A stretch of DNA of 64,000 nt, from the NCBI GenBank assembly GCA_021397835.1, contig JAJFZO010000344.1:2976001-3040000 (forward strand), in the 5' to 3' direction. This DNA comes from Moringa oleifera (Eukaryota; Streptophyta; Magnoliopsida; Brassicales; Moringaceae). A program made the translations under genes and the position numbers. The notes beneath the pieces were generated by a model that worked only from the letters and a program-made list of their open reading frames with translations, did no database searches and was not told where the DNA came from. Positions 48,750 to 61,199 of this stretch are shown piece after piece; position 1 is the first letter of the stretch; every line of letters starts with the position of its first letter.

Positions 48750-51700
48750 GCGGTAATTAGGGGTCTTCGTTGATTATAGAAGTAGAAGTAAGATCCACTC
48801 CCCTTTTCTTTGTGCCATGAGATAGGACTGGAGTAAATCTTAAGCACAATTCTTGGAGTTTAGTCTTCATCAAATCATGCTTCTCAAGTGAGGATACTAG
48901 CCCTTTTGCATATGTAACATGATTGTTTCCTTCGCATTAGCCTATGAATGGCTATTTGTATATTTAAACATACATCTAAACACAAGTTGACGATCCATGC
49001 AAATGAGGAAATTGGAAGTTACCATCCATGTGAATAAGAAAATTGTAAGTTACAATTGCAGGTCTCTAGGTCACCAAGTTGTCATGAGTGACCTAGTGGT
49101 TAGGTTCATGCTCACTGCTCAGGGAGTGGAGCCAAGGTCAACTCATCCCTTAGGCGGGCTAGTGGGTTGGGTGCAAAACACTTAAAACAAATCTCTCGGC
49201 TGGAAATATGGCAATCATGGAGGAGAAAAGCTGACCAACCAATCACTTTCCATGTAACAATGTCAATGGCATCATATAATATGAGATGATCTCAACTTCC
49301 TAAGGCTTGTTTCCCTATTGACATTTCTTTTCTGTAGACAAATTTACAAGCCAGATTACAAACTCAAAAGACTTCCGCTCTGACATTCCAAGAGTTAGAG
49401 AAGGGACCAATCTAGCCAAGTACCCATTCATCCTATCTGCATTAACCTAGACATCGCTATGTATTATATATCACCATCAGGTTGTTCCCATGGTATCAAG
49501 AATCAAGAACTACAGAACCTCATAGAAGTATGTTCAGCCAAAAGAGCAACTTCGTGATTTCTCACAGGTAAATAAAACGAAAAGAAAGTCAATCTTGAGG
49601 CTAATTGTAGCGGAACCAAACTCTAGCCAAACCACCAAATACTAAGAACAATAACAACAAAGTGGGAAGCTTCACCTGAGCTTAACCTTCATCATCCAAG
49701 CCATTGGAAATTGTTAGATGATTCTCCACCAATAAAATAACAAGTGAAGGAGGCTGCAGGTCACAAGGCCTCGCAAACATAAAGCAGCAACTATAATTTG
49801 GCCCTCACCCGTTCTCCATATAATGAAGAGTGTACCAATTAGACCAAGTAAATTGAAAAAATTTGAAAACTTACAAAATTGTGCTATGGTCATCGAGATG
49901 ATCACAATGATTATTCTGTAGGCAATCAGAAGAAAAGCAATCTGGAATTAATGTAAAATCACAAAATATGCCTTGGATTAACTGACACACAATTGACATG
50001 CTAGATGTAAGCCACTTGCTACGATGACATTTGTACAAGTCACCTAAAGAAGGGGGGAGTTTGAAATGAGCATCGAACAATACTGTCAGTAGCTACAAAA
50101 CTCACATGCTCCAAAATTCTTACTAGACTTCTCATGAAATGCATTTACTTTTTGTCCTATACTGTATTCTTTTTCATTACTCATTTTTCCTTCATTAAAT
50201 CACATTAAAAATCAAAAGTAAAAGCAAACCAAAAATTACTATACATTAATGGCTGTTCTGTTGGCACAAAACATTTTGTACGTCTTTCACAAAGAAGGGA
50301 AGAAGGCAACAAGAACGGTAAAAATATAATTTAACTGAATCAAATGTATTAGACTTTTGTGTTTACATATTATACTTCTATGCTTCCTTCTGACGGTTGC
50401 AGAATGCACAGAAAAACAAAGGACCTAACTTCGTTTCTCTGATAAACTGTCAAAAGCAAAGAACAGTGTAGTGTTCCTTTTAAAAGGGAGACATTCACCA
50501 TTAACATCAAAGAACTCCAGATAATACAACCTGATATTACTTATCATGGGATTCAAGGAATAGGGAAGATAAAACTAAAACATAGAGATTCATAGTGAAT
50601 CAAAGTAGAAAAATCATACAGAGAAACTCCAAGAGATGTATTGTTAATATTGTCCAACTATGAAGCCATATTAAAGGCCACATTTTATTAAAATTTGAAA
50701 ATCATATCTAATAGTCGAAGAAGAAGAAACAAGGTTCCACACATCTAAGGTGAATATAGTTTTGAAACAATGCATTAACAATGGAAACTCTTTCCCGGCT
50801 CTCGAGGCTTATACTAATGTTTTCAAACCTGCCTCCACTTCTTCAAAGATCTCCACCAGTTCTCAATGCCTCGAACCTCTAAAACACCCCCCTTACAGTG
50901 CATAGGGGAGAAAAGAGGAGGAGAGGAAGACGAAAGAAAGATCGTAAATTTCTCATACATTTCTTATTTAAAAAAAAAAAAAGTTCTTGTAACATATCTA
51001 TGGCATCAGCCATGTGTACATCAAATATTAATTAGTGGCCCAACAGTGCATGTTGGTTTGCGGTTGTACAGGTTAACTGGATATCTCAGGATATGTAGGT
51101 TATACACTTAGTTGATGGCACTGTAAAATGGAATCAGAATAACTTAAGATGTCTGAATCAGAAAGTAATACCGAAGATACAGAAGATGAATGATTAAACA
51201 CTAGAAAAAAGCTGCTTCCTTAGATACGATGAAAATTTTGCACATTAGAAGTTGAACTGTTAAGATCGGGAAGATTATCAGCATGGGAAGCCCTGCTGCT
51301 GGATAAAATTGAAGATCAAACTAATGAATTAGATAGTGCAAATCACTTCCCAAGTGCATGTCAAGTCGATTGGAGTACACAAACACAGAACCACAATTCT
51401 GTCAATACTAGATAAATAAAGTGGTTGACACAGCAACTCAAGTTCCAGCAGTAGTTAGTTCAAACAAAATCCTAAGACACCAGCAAGTTCAGAAGACGGT
51501 TGTCTAATAGGCATCTTATGTAACTTGGTAATAATTACCAGGCTATTGATAAGTAAGAAGTCAAAGCACATAACATAGTATGGTAGATTAGTAGACTTAA
51601 AAATATATTCAAATGGCTTCATTCAGTAGGACACTATAAGTTCCGTGATGACTACATCAACTATTTTAATATGTGGATTGTTTTAATATTACCATTACAA

Positions 51701-52030
51701 AGAAGTAGATTGGCCAAAGCAGGCCAATATCTCACACAGAAACTGTAGCAACATCATTGTCAGATTACATGGTTCACCAAGTATCACAATAAAGACCCAT
51801 GAGTTCAAGATCCACATCAACCGACAATTTAACTTAAATCTGATAGTAAAACAAATCTCAAACACTTTCAAGGAGTGAGTCCATGTTACCATCTCGAGCA
51901 AATTATCTCAAATAATTTCCTCAAGAAAAATGAATTTCACAATATGTAACACGTAAAACCAATCCCAGAGTTAAAGAAAACCACAGATCCCAACCAAAAA
52001 AACATGTATAAAATCTACAATGGAACTAAC
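48750..52030. other. intergenic DNA between the BC10-like and AP-3 delta genes
   Basis: This 3.3 kb is clearly less AT-rich than the transposon deserts, yet I recognise no protein or RNA gene. It contains a tRNA-like, possibly SINE-derived patch (49061-49190) and a poly-A run at 50969-50982. Part may be transcribed as the 3' UTR or a 3' UTR intron of the AP-3 delta gene, because a good donor (AAG followed by GTTAGT at 52030) lies 48 bases past its stop. Confidence 0.4.
49061..49190 (+). repeat. tRNA-like, possible SINE remnant
   Basis: TGACCTAGTGGTTAGGTT (49088-49105) fits a pol III A-box type sequence. About 40 bp later AAGGTCAACTCATCCC (49133-49148) is a degraded B-box-like stretch. Together they resemble the head of a plant SINE. 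No clear tail or target duplication; low certainty. Confidence 0.3.
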
Positions 52031-52077
52031 CTTAGTATCTTCAGCAGCTGCAAACCGAGGACTGAAAAGAATGAATG

Positions 52078-54978
52078 CTACAAAAGGAAATCAGGAATTA
52101 CAGGTGATTGTCCAACAATATTCAAAGGCTCATCTGCCTTTTGTCGAGATTTGTGCCTACTATAGCGATGACTAGTCTTCTGCTTCCCTTTTGGACCATT
52201 CTCTTCTCTTTCCTCTGAATTCTTCTTCCTTGGACTTCTCTGTCGAGTTTTGCTTCTTCTTGAACTAGGATTTCCACGATCAGGTTTATCTAAATCATCC
52301 AAATTTTCCTTGGATTCCAAATGAAGCTCCATATTCTGTTTTTCCTTCCCTTTCTTCTTGCTGGACGGCTTAGCAGATGGGTTACTCCGTGATGAAGTGG
52401 ACCCAACTTCATTGCCTAAAAGAAAATCCCTTACAGCACCAGATAGCAGATCATCCTTCAGCTCTGACTTCTTAGCAGACATGGGTATTTCATCTCCTTC
52501 ATTCAGTTTCACAACCACAGGCCTAGGTTTCACGTGATTTGGTTTTTTCTTAGGCATAAATGACTGCTGTGCAAGTTTAACTAGATCGTTTGCATCATTA
52601 TCGAGATTTTCACAAAACTTAGGCTCATTTGCAGGAGGATAATCATTTGATACAACTTCACCCTTTTCTGAAGGTAGATAATACAACCCATGCCGCTTCC
52701 GGTGTTCTGCTAGCAGGGATGTTGACTCGTTTGATTGTTCTGGCTCTTCATTGCTCTGAAAGTCTGACAGAGAAACACCAACTTTGTCCCCATAATTAGG
52801 ACTTCCAAAAGAAAATGAACATGATGAAGGAAATTGAATATCACCACCGATTGCTTCCAAGTCACCAAGATTCTCTGCAAGCACTAACCCATCTGGTAAA
52901 GGAACTCTTCCTTGGGCACTTACTGAGACAGGACCAAGATCCTCAGCAAAGGCATCACGTATCAGTCTGATCATTTTGGAAGCTTCCACTTCTTCCCCTA
53001 CTAAAGTCCCTTCCTTTTGGAATCTAAGTATTTTTGGCTTTATCAAATCAACAAAACCAAGCACATTCCTTGCTCTCTCCTGTATTTCCACATCATGGCT
53101 TCCAGATAGTGGGCCCAAACCCAATTCAATTAGATTTATTAAGTCAACAATAGATTCATACGTGAAACTTTTCTTCTTTAAAGAGGCAGATGTAGATGTC
53201 TGGCCATGAACAGCGGCAATATCCTTAGAATTCTCTGCAGAAAGGTCTCCCAGCGATGGGTCAAAAACTCTTGGGTTAAACCCTTCATCCTGTTGACAGT
53301 CAGCTAAATTGGAGGTTTCAGGGCATTCCATATCAGAGATTGTTTCTGAATCTCCTGGTCCAAAGTCATCACAAAATGAGGAGGAACCAGCCCTTTCCCT
53401 TTGCAAGAAGTAGGAATGCAGACAAAATATCAGAACTTTGAAAGCGGAATGAATATAGACAGCTCTTATTGATGGGGGCAAGAGAATAGTCCGGGGCTGC
53501 AAAAGTGCTTGTATGAGTTCAAATGGATCCCTTGAGAATTCCACATACTCCCCAGACACCCAAGCAGCAGCAGACAAAATCCTATGCAAGAAAGGATTTC
53601 CGAGTAATGCAGGATCAATAAGCAGATCACGACCAACCCGAACAAGCTCTGTTCTGACATCCTCGACCCTCATACCAATATCAATTAGCTGATTCTCAAT
53701 TTCTTCCCCTCTTTGGCAATGTGGGATTCTTGATATTTCCCCTAGGAGTGAGACATACCAATCAAAGTCGACAATAATCTCGTATAAATTTCTACAACAT
53801 GTAGATAAAATGGAACTAAGAATCTCATTGCAAAACTGGGGATCAGATTTAAGAGCATAATTGACTAAAACCCTGGTAATTTCTGCCACATTACTCTCCG
53901 ACACCATTGCCATCACAAGACGCAAAGACTCAAGTTTGATATTAGGATCTTCATCACTCAAAGACTTAATCACAACCTCCTTATTCTCCAGTACTGCCCA
54001 CAAATGCTTTGGGGCAACAATGGACAATGCATGCAATCCAAGATACTTAAGATTGGGATCATCATCCACCAAAAACTCCCTAATCTTTGTAACTGCAAGC
54101 TTCACCGCAGATTCATACTCACTCATGCTACTCATCACAGTCTTAATACATTCGAATAACAAGGACTTTGCACCTGTCCTCCTCATATGCTCACAAATTG
54201 GCTCCACAATCCGCTTAGCCAACCTCGGTTCCAATTGAGCTAACTTAGCGAAAACCTTAAGCACCTTAATCAACACCCAATTGTTCCTGGAATCAACCAA
54301 AATCTTGTAAAACTCAGGCGCCAATGGAAGATACGATCTGGGCTCCTTCTTAGCAAGTTCACAAAACACCCCAACAACTGCAGACACAATCTGTGGATCA
54401 GAACTCTCTAAATTCTCTACAAGACGCTTGAAACACACCCTAACAGCATCGGGGCACTTCTCAAAAACCTTTAAAACCACACCAATGGCTTTCTTCCTTA
54501 CAAAAACTTTACTACTACCCAACAAGGTAAAAATCTCAGGCGTTAAATCCCTAGCAAGATCTTCAGTCGCAATCATTGACAGACACTCGAGGGCGAGACT
54601 TACCTCGTGCACATTAGTACTCGTCAAGTCCTTGCGGAGCTGGTTAGTGATGAGGAGGAGAACAGGGGTGTGCTCGTTGAAGGACTGAGAGATGGCATGG
54701 TATCCGATTTTCTTGTGCACAAAACGAGGGAACGAGACGACTTCCACGGCGTGAAAAGCAGCCCATGACATGTCCATACCGTGGAGAGAATTGAGGTAAG
54801 AGAGCTTCTGGAGGGCGGTGGCCTTGGTGTCAGGGTCGGTGGACTTGATCTCTCGCCGGATTTCATCGAGGGCTTTGGAGATGAAGTTAGATTCGCCGAT
54901 GAGTTGCAGGCGCAGGCCCTTGATTAAATCCTCCAGGGTCCGCTGGAAGAGGGTGTCCATGAGCGAAGCAGACGCCAT
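52078..54978 (-). CDS. AP3D: AP-3 complex subunit delta (delta-adaptin), intronless CDS
   Basis: Large subunit of the AP-3 adaptor complex, 966 residues in one uninterrupted frame, at or somewhat above the usual length for the plant protein. AP-3 sorts membrane cargo from Golgi or endosomes to the vacuole. The N-terminal half is a helical adaptin solenoid: TLEDLIKGLRLQLIGESNFI (~14-33), KATALQKLSYLNSLHGMDMS, VHKKIGYHAISQSF, DLTSTNVHEVSLALECLSMI, and FVRKKAIGVVLKVFEKCPDA. About residues 560-720 are an acidic, low-complexity linker, and the C-terminal 130 or so residues are very rich in Lys, Arg and Ser (KKKGKEKQNM, RRSKTRQRSPRKKNSE), ending SPVIPDFLL. The start at 54978 has a good context (TAATGG) and a conserved adaptin N-terminus. 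Symbol given from family recognition. Confidence 0.95.
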   Translation of the reverse strand: MASASLMDTLFQRTLEDLIKGLRLQLIGESNFISKALDEIRREIKSTDPDTKATALQKLSYLNSLHGMDMSWAAFHAVEVVSFPRFVHKKIGYHAISQSFNEHTPVLLLITNQLRKDLTSTNVHEVSLALECLSMIATEDLARDLTPEIFTLLGSSKVFVRKKAIGVVLKVFEKCPDAVRVCFKRLVENLESSDPQIVSAVVGVFCELAKKEPRSYLPLAPEFYKILVDSRNNWVLIKVLKVFAKLAQLEPRLAKRIVEPICEHMRRTGAKSLLFECIKTVMSSMSEYESAVKLAVTKIREFLVDDDPNLKYLGLHALSIVAPKHLWAVLENKEVVIKSLSDEDPNIKLESLRLVMAMVSESNVAEITRVLVNYALKSDPQFCNEILSSILSTCCRNLYEIIVDFDWYVSLLGEISRIPHCQRGEEIENQLIDIGMRVEDVRTELVRVGRDLLIDPALLGNPFLHRILSAAAWVSGEYVEFSRDPFELIQALLQPRTILLPPSIRAVYIHSAFKVLIFCLHSYFLQRERAGSSSFCDDFGPGDSETISDMECPETSNLADCQQDEGFNPRVFDPSLGDLSAENSKDIAAVHGQTSTSASLKKKSFTYESIVDLINLIELGLGPLSGSHDVEIQERARNVLGFVDLIKPKILRFQKEGTLVGEEVEASKMIRLIRDAFAEDLGPVSVSAQGRVPLPDGLVLAENLGDLEAIGGDIQFPSSCSFSFGSPNYGDKVGVSLSDFQSNEEPEQSNESTSLLAEHRKRHGLYYLPSEKGEVVSNDYPPANEPKFCENLDNDANDLVKLAQQSFMPKKKPNHVKPRPVVVKLNEGDEIPMSAKKSELKDDLLSGAVRDFLLGNEVGSTSSRSNPSAKPSSKKKGKEKQNMELHLESKENLDDLDKPDRGNPSSRRSKTRQRSPRKKNSEEREENGPKGKQKTSHRYSRHKSRQKADEPLNIVGQSPVIPDFLL

Positions 54979-55400
54979 TACAGAAGAAAAAGAACTGGGT
55001 GATAGAGCTAAGGACGAAGTTTGTATTCGGACTTAACAATTGAACAATGAAGACATGATTGACGCAAGTCTGAGACCCCTAGTCTGTACAGATTAGATTA
55101 TGAAAGGAAACAGGGATTTGTATGCTGTTTTTGCAATTTGCAGAAAATCTTGAAGTCCGATAATTGATCTCACATCTCTACGTCTGTTAAACTATTGTTT
55201 TAGGGGGAAGCTTTCAGCTGTTTGGGAAATTTATAAAGAAGGGCCTTAATTAGGCCTGGAACTTGGGTCCAACTCCCAAGCTTTGTTTGGTTAACGAGAA
55301 AACACCCGAAAGAAACGAAGATCCAAATCACAATGGATGGGCTTTAAATCGACACGCAGGCCCAAGTCATTCTGATGATCACATCATTCATTGATGAACA
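54979..55400 (-). promoter_or_regulatory. promoter and 5' UTR of the AP-3 delta gene
   Basis: A TATA-like TTATAAA (plus, 55231-55237; minus TTTATAA) lies about 250 bp before the ATG. Site II type motifs (TGGGCC/T) occur at 55338-55343 (TGGGCT) and 55359-55364 (GGCCCA, TGGGCC on minus), typical of broadly expressed plant genes. Activity is inferred. Confidence 0.35.
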
Positions 55401-58400
55401 AAACTTAAGCTTAAATTGGCAATTTTGTTTATTCCCATATTTTCCCTTAAAATTTTAATCATAATAATTACTATATCATTAAACATTTTTATGATTAATA
55501 TATCATTGCTCTTTAATCATTTAATAGAAGTATTTGAACCTTAAATCAACGGGTTAAAATAAATATGAAGAAATGATTAGGAAATAACCCTATTAAGCAA
55601 TATAGCATAAATAATAAAAGACATGAGCACATGTAATTTGAATCTCATTAGTGTTGCTCGTAAGATAAAGAGTGGAAAACCTTCATCATATATACAAGGG
55701 AATCTAAATTAATTTCAATTAATTTTATGTACTTTTCTTTTTATAAAATAAATTATTTATTTTAAATATTTTTAAGTAAATAAAAATAATTTCTACGAGC
55801 ATATTCCTAGTCTTTCTTTATCCTGGATTTTCCCATTTTTTATTTTAAATTTTATTACACTTAATTTTGTATTTAACTTTTAATATCAATTTTTAAAAAA
55901 CCCATGATAAAAGCAAGAAGAGGTAGTCCTCTCTCGCATTGATGTTGATTTTTAACTTTTAAAAATTTAGGTCATCCTAACCCAAAAAAAAAAAAAAATC
56001 AAAATTTGCTGAAAGAAACAGAATGAGAACGGTGGGTAGTGCTTCTGGAAGAATTGAGAGGATCAATTTCTGGGATAGAAGAAAGAGATTTCCAGCCTTT
56101 CAGACTAGATGGCTGTCAGCTTCTGGAACCAACTCCACCTCTCTGCCCTTTTCTTTGGCAGAATGAAATGCTAGATCTTGTCCCTTCTCACTAAAGCAGG
56201 TTTGGCAAAATGGGAATGACCCTTATATTTAGCATTTAGCAGCATGAGAAGACCCTAATGAGTTTATGAATCAAAAAAAGCCAAATTAACTGGTTTCATG
56301 AGTTGATTGAGTGTTGTCAAATCAGATTTACACGTACACCTCCTGTTGCCTTTAAAGGCGTCTTAATTGCTAGCAAAAATGGCTTATCCCATAACAAATA
56401 TGGATAAGCTGAGTGTATGCTTTGGACAAGTAGTGAGAGGCATTATTGCTTGCTCACATGCATGTGACCAAAAGTCGTTTGTCTGCTATCAAACTTTCTT
56501 CCCATCTCTCTATGATAAAGATATCCTTTGGGCAATCATATTGAGGTTTACCATCTTTTTTTTAAAAAAAAATTAATTAACAAGTAATTTTCATTTTTGT
56601 CACTGATTTTGTAAGAAAAATATAAGTAACATAAATGGTAAATTTTTTTAAATTTTTTTGAATTATATATGTTTTTTAATTTAAATCTTATGGTTATATC
56701 AATTATAAATTTAATCTTTCTATTTGTTTTAAATTAAATTTTGTTTAAAATAATTGACAAAAATTAAATACCATAACAATGATTCAAAAAAATTAAATTT
56801 GTTTTATTTTTTTATATTTAAACAATTTTTAATTTAAATTATTTTTATATTTTTTAAAAAATTAAAATTAATATCTTGAGTACTCAAAAATTTTAAATTT
56901 TTTTATGACAGTTTGCATATTTTTTATATTTATAAAATCTTTAATTTGAATATCTTAAACTTTTGAATTTTTTAACTGTATTTAAATTTAAAGTAAATAA
57001 AATATAATATGTATAAATGATTCAATCAATAAGTAGATATAATTTTATTTATTTGTTTTATTTAATGATTACATATTAATATTTAAAAAAACACATTAAT
57101 AAAAATGCCTATTTATAATTGATTAATTAATTTTCCAAATAGAAAATGCAAAAGGTAAATCGGTGCAATATGGTCTTGCTTAGATGATTTGAAGGCATGA
57201 ATTACCACTCCACTTAAGAAAATTCATAATTACTTTGGTTAATCTTCAAATTTGTTATCATGTCCACTTCAATGTGGCCACCAACCATTAGAATTAATCT
57301 AGATGTAGCTCTATTGCCAAATTTAATTTTGGATTTTTTTTTCTTTCCATTTATAGGACATTTATAATCTTTTTATAGCTAGTTGGCCATAAATGAAACT
57401 ATTTTTATTAAATACAATAAAAATTTATTTAAAATATATTTAATATAAAATTACAAATATATATAAGTAATTTTTATCACATCTTATATTATGATACAAT
57501 GAGATTGATCGATATATCAAAATGTTTATTAAGGAATAGAAGTTGATATGTTGGTAAGTTATTCAAAAAATATATTTTAAAATAAATTTTCATGAATATA
57601 AATTAATAAATATATAGAGAATATGTAAGTAGTATTAAAATATTATATTTTTATGAGCAAATATTATGGAGATGATTATTTTCATATCTTTAGATGCATA
57701 TCTTAGTTAAGATTTATGAAAAATAATCATCATGAAATAATTATTGCGATAAAACCTAAATCAAATATACTTTAGGGATAGAACAATATATTTATTAAAT
57801 CTACTTAGAAAAATCGATGCACAATATTGTAAGAGATCATTCAAATCAGGCGCACCTTATTTGAGATTTATATACACTGAATTTTTAAGGTATTCTTCAA
57901 GAGAACAGAAGAAATAATTATTTTTTCAAAAAAAACTATTACACGTTAAAGAAAAGTTCAAATGAAAGTATCGATTTAAAAGGTTCTTTTAACATCGTTG
58001 TTTCAGCGTGTATTATAATATTGATTGTAACAATTAAAGAAAAAATTTTAACTATATAAAAATCAAGTAGTTTTTATAAGTGATTTTATCTACATAATAG
58101 ATTATTATACTTGAGCGTGGTCTCATAGATGTAAATTACAAAATAAAATCACGTAAAAATTTATCTGTTTTATTTATTTTAACTATTATTATAATATGAA
58201 ATAATTTTGAATTTATAAATATTAAAAATATATTTAAATCAAAAATGTAAATATTTAATATATAAAAATAAATCTAAAGTTTTATACAACAATAACTCAA
58301 TTTATTATTAAAAAAAACTAAAACAAGTCGAATTCAATTGTGATTGTTAAAATACTGTTAAATTTTTTAGACAGAATGAATTTATTTGGTGTCATGCCAA

Positions 58401-59660
58401 CAAATCCCACTATGCAAACTTTTAGCCTTGGAGAACTTGAGCACTCTACTATATATGTATACTTAGGCAATAATTATTATATTTAAATGCATGAATTAAT
58501 TTTATAAATATAATATCTGACTGCCATTTTTATTTTCTCAACTTTGATACATTTGAAAGCCTGCAATAATGCCCATACATATATAGACAAAGTTGGTGAA
58601 CTCCTTGTGTTTGTTTTGCATCAACCAACAATAATTCCTTATTATGACTCTTGTCGGCCTTCATTTTATTGAAGGTTTGGTTTTGTTCGTATTTTTATAT
58701 TATATATTATGATGACGTTAAGCAAAGGTCAAAATCTATGTAAGCGGACTTTATTAGAAACGAAAATAACATTGTAATCCCTAATACAAGAATTAACATT
58801 ATAATGCTTTAATACCGATTAACTTATACAATTTTGAGTGGATATTCATGAATTGATAATGCTGCAATTCTTGGTACATAAATTAATATCAACAATAAAA
58901 GTGTATATTAGATTTTTTTATTTATTTTAAAAAGTAAAATTTAAAACTAAAAAAAGACCGAAAGAAAATGAGATGGAAAATTGAAAGGTATAAAGAAAAG
59001 ATGAAGTTAACACATCAACTTATAAAGGTGTGACAATATGACTGTGGATGGAGCATCTCCCAGAAAAGTGGAAGATGAAAGTATGTGTTGCATTAATTTT
59101 GAGTAGGTGCCCTTTTGGGCAAAGTTTAAAAGGCTATTAATAAAAAAAATTATAAATGTCTAACATTTTGTAATTTTATCCTAATGCACATAAAGACATT
59201 AACTTTAGAACAAGATAAGACGTCGACCAATACTATAAGGACATTTTCTGCCTATAAAATAGTTGCATGTTTTAAAAAAAAATGATTCTTTTGGTACCGT
59301 ATTGTCACTATCACCAAAGTTACGATTATATTAATAATGTGAGATGATTTAAGAATTATTCCATCTAAGAATGAATCCAAAATATTGATTTTTTTATATG
59401 AGTTTTAAAGTTTATGTTGTATAAATTATTTTAAAATAAATAATATCTTTAACATCTTATATATTAAGATAATATCACTTTTTTATATATATTAATTATA
59501 CATGAATTTTAATAAAAAAGTTATTTCTTTTCTAATTTGATTTTAATTATAAATTTAGGTTTTTTACTAAAATATTAGGTCGACCCTGGCCCAACTTTTT
59601 GGGTTTGAATTCCAGACCTATGAGATGGAGAAAACTTTTAATGATCGAGTTAGCATAGTA
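55400..59660. other. AT-rich intergenic DNA, no gene recognised
   Basis: A somewhat richer patch at 56000-56560 includes a 69-codon open frame from 56367 (MAYPITNMDKLSVCFG after the first residues), without recognisable homology or clear splice signals. The rest (56570-59660) is low-complexity AT sequence; 56630-57000 resembles the dispersed repeat seen at 39000-39500. Confidence 0.5.
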
Positions 59661-59667
59661 TTTTAAG

Positions 59668-60118
59668 AACATCTTCAATTTTAAATATCAAAATCAATAT
59701 CATTTCGTATTAAAAGAGTATTATTTAGAAATATTATAATATCAAATTTTTTTCAATTCTAATGTATTATTTCAAATTTATGTAATTAATATTTTTTTAA
59801 AAATATTTTATAATAATAATTAAATAATATTAAATAATATTTACAATATATTGAATATTGATGCTATTTTAAAACTCTCAATGAAATATGTTTAATAATA
59901 TAATTTTTCATAATAATATAATTTATATATTTAATTATTTAGTTATAATAAAAATAAAAAATAATTAAAAAAGATTTAGTGTTGTGAGTAGCGCATCATC
60001 AAATATGATGTTGTACTATTTACAACACTAAAATAATGTTCTAAGGATAAGTAATATAATGTTTTATTAAAAGTAATTTAACATCAAAATAGTGATTTGA
60101 TATATCATTAAAGATGCC
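59668..60118. mobile_element. MITE with terminal inverted repeats and TTAAG duplication
   Basis: A 451-bp AT-rich element. Left end AACATCTTCAATTTTAAATA and right end (reverse complement) GGCATCTTTAATGATATATC are imperfect inverted repeats. TTAAG occurs on both sides (59663-59667 and 60119-60123), consistent with a target-site duplication. The CATCTT-AAT ends resemble widespread plant MITEs. No coding capacity. Confidence 0.6.
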
Positions 60119-60639
60119 TTAAGAGATAATAGCTTTGTTCAAGAGGATCATACCTTATACTTTTACAGGTCTAGGGTTAAAAGTTGGTGAGAAACAATGT
60201 CTTTATTTCCAAATGTATTGATGTGGCTCTTAGGTGTGATTTACTTAACCTAGGTGATGGAGTCTCCCAAAGTCTCTAGTAGGTCAAGGTTTATCCTAGT
60301 CTATGTGTTTTAGTTTGTTTTGCATTGTATAGTGGCTAAGTTAAGTCTTATGAATTGGGCTCCTGTCCTAAGTTTACATACTTATCTGGGTTAGATCAAG
60401 TGACCAAAGATAGATAAGCCCAGATCATATATCCTCCTAAAATGATTTAGATCCTTAGTCGACCAACTCAACAGGTTAGGTGGGGATTCAAGCCAATTTC
60501 AAGCTAGGTGAGGGTCAATCCAATTTCTTAAGGTCCTTTTGTTCTAGCCAAGTAAGTCAACTGAGTTTTATTTGCTTGACATGGTAGTTGATAATCAGCT
60601 ATGCTAAGAAGGTAAGGCCAAACCCTATAAGTAGGATTT

Positions 60640-60825
60640 GTAGTTATATCCTTATTAGACCTTAGTGATCAGCTAGGCTAGTTGATCAACACCACATGCC
60701 ATAGTCAGGCTTATGGTGATGCCTACGCTAAGCCTTGATAACAAACTAGGCTTATTGGCCAAGGCCAAATTGCATTATCGAGCTTGTGGTTATGCTTAGG
60801 TTAAACCTCGGTGTCATAACTTAGT
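60640..60825. repeat. 73-bp tandem repeat, about 2.5 copies
   Basis: Units begin at 60640, 60713 and 60786, each opening with a GT-GTTAT-C or ATGGTGATGC type phrase and closing ...GGCTT or ...GAGCTT. The copies are diverged but keep exactly 73 bp. Confidence 0.6.
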
Positions 60826-61190
60826 TATGTTGGTGTAGACGATTTTGTTTGACCAACGTGAGGACTAAGAAATTATATGAGTGGCCAAGAACTCTCCTTG
60901 ATCTTGTATTATGATCACTTAGTTTTGTTGGTCCAATCAAATGTGTTTAACCAACATGAGGATGAAGGAATTATGCAGATGGTAAAGAGCACTCGTTAAT
61001 TTTATATTACCATCATTTAGTTCTGTTAGTCCGAATGAATGTGTTTGACCAATGTGAGGATTAAGGAATAACATGGATGCGAAGGAGCTCTTTGGTCTTG
61101 TATTTCAATTACTTAGTTTTGTTGGTGTAGACGAATGTATTTGACTAACATAAGGACTAAGGAATTTAATGAATTTAGGGAGTTCTCCCT
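60821..61190. repeat. 98-bp tandem repeat, about 3.7 copies
   Basis: Units start at TTAGTT-TGTTGGT at 60821, 60919, 61017 and 61113. Each carries TTTGACCAACGTGAGGA or a variant and a GGAGCTCT-like tail. Directly follows the 73-bp array. Confidence 0.8.
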
Positions 61191-61199
61191 TAAATGAGT

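Noticed and set aside
55990..56200. microRNA precursor
   Set aside because: The patch is gene-like in composition, but I found no long hairpin and no known miRNA sequence.
56367..56576. 69-residue open frame as a host gene
   Set aside because: No recognised domain, no splice partners and an ordinary chance length for this composition.
59570..59620. tRNA gene suggested by GGGTTTGAATTCCAGACC
   Set aside because: Only a B-box-like phrase is present; no cloverleaf arms could be drawn around it.
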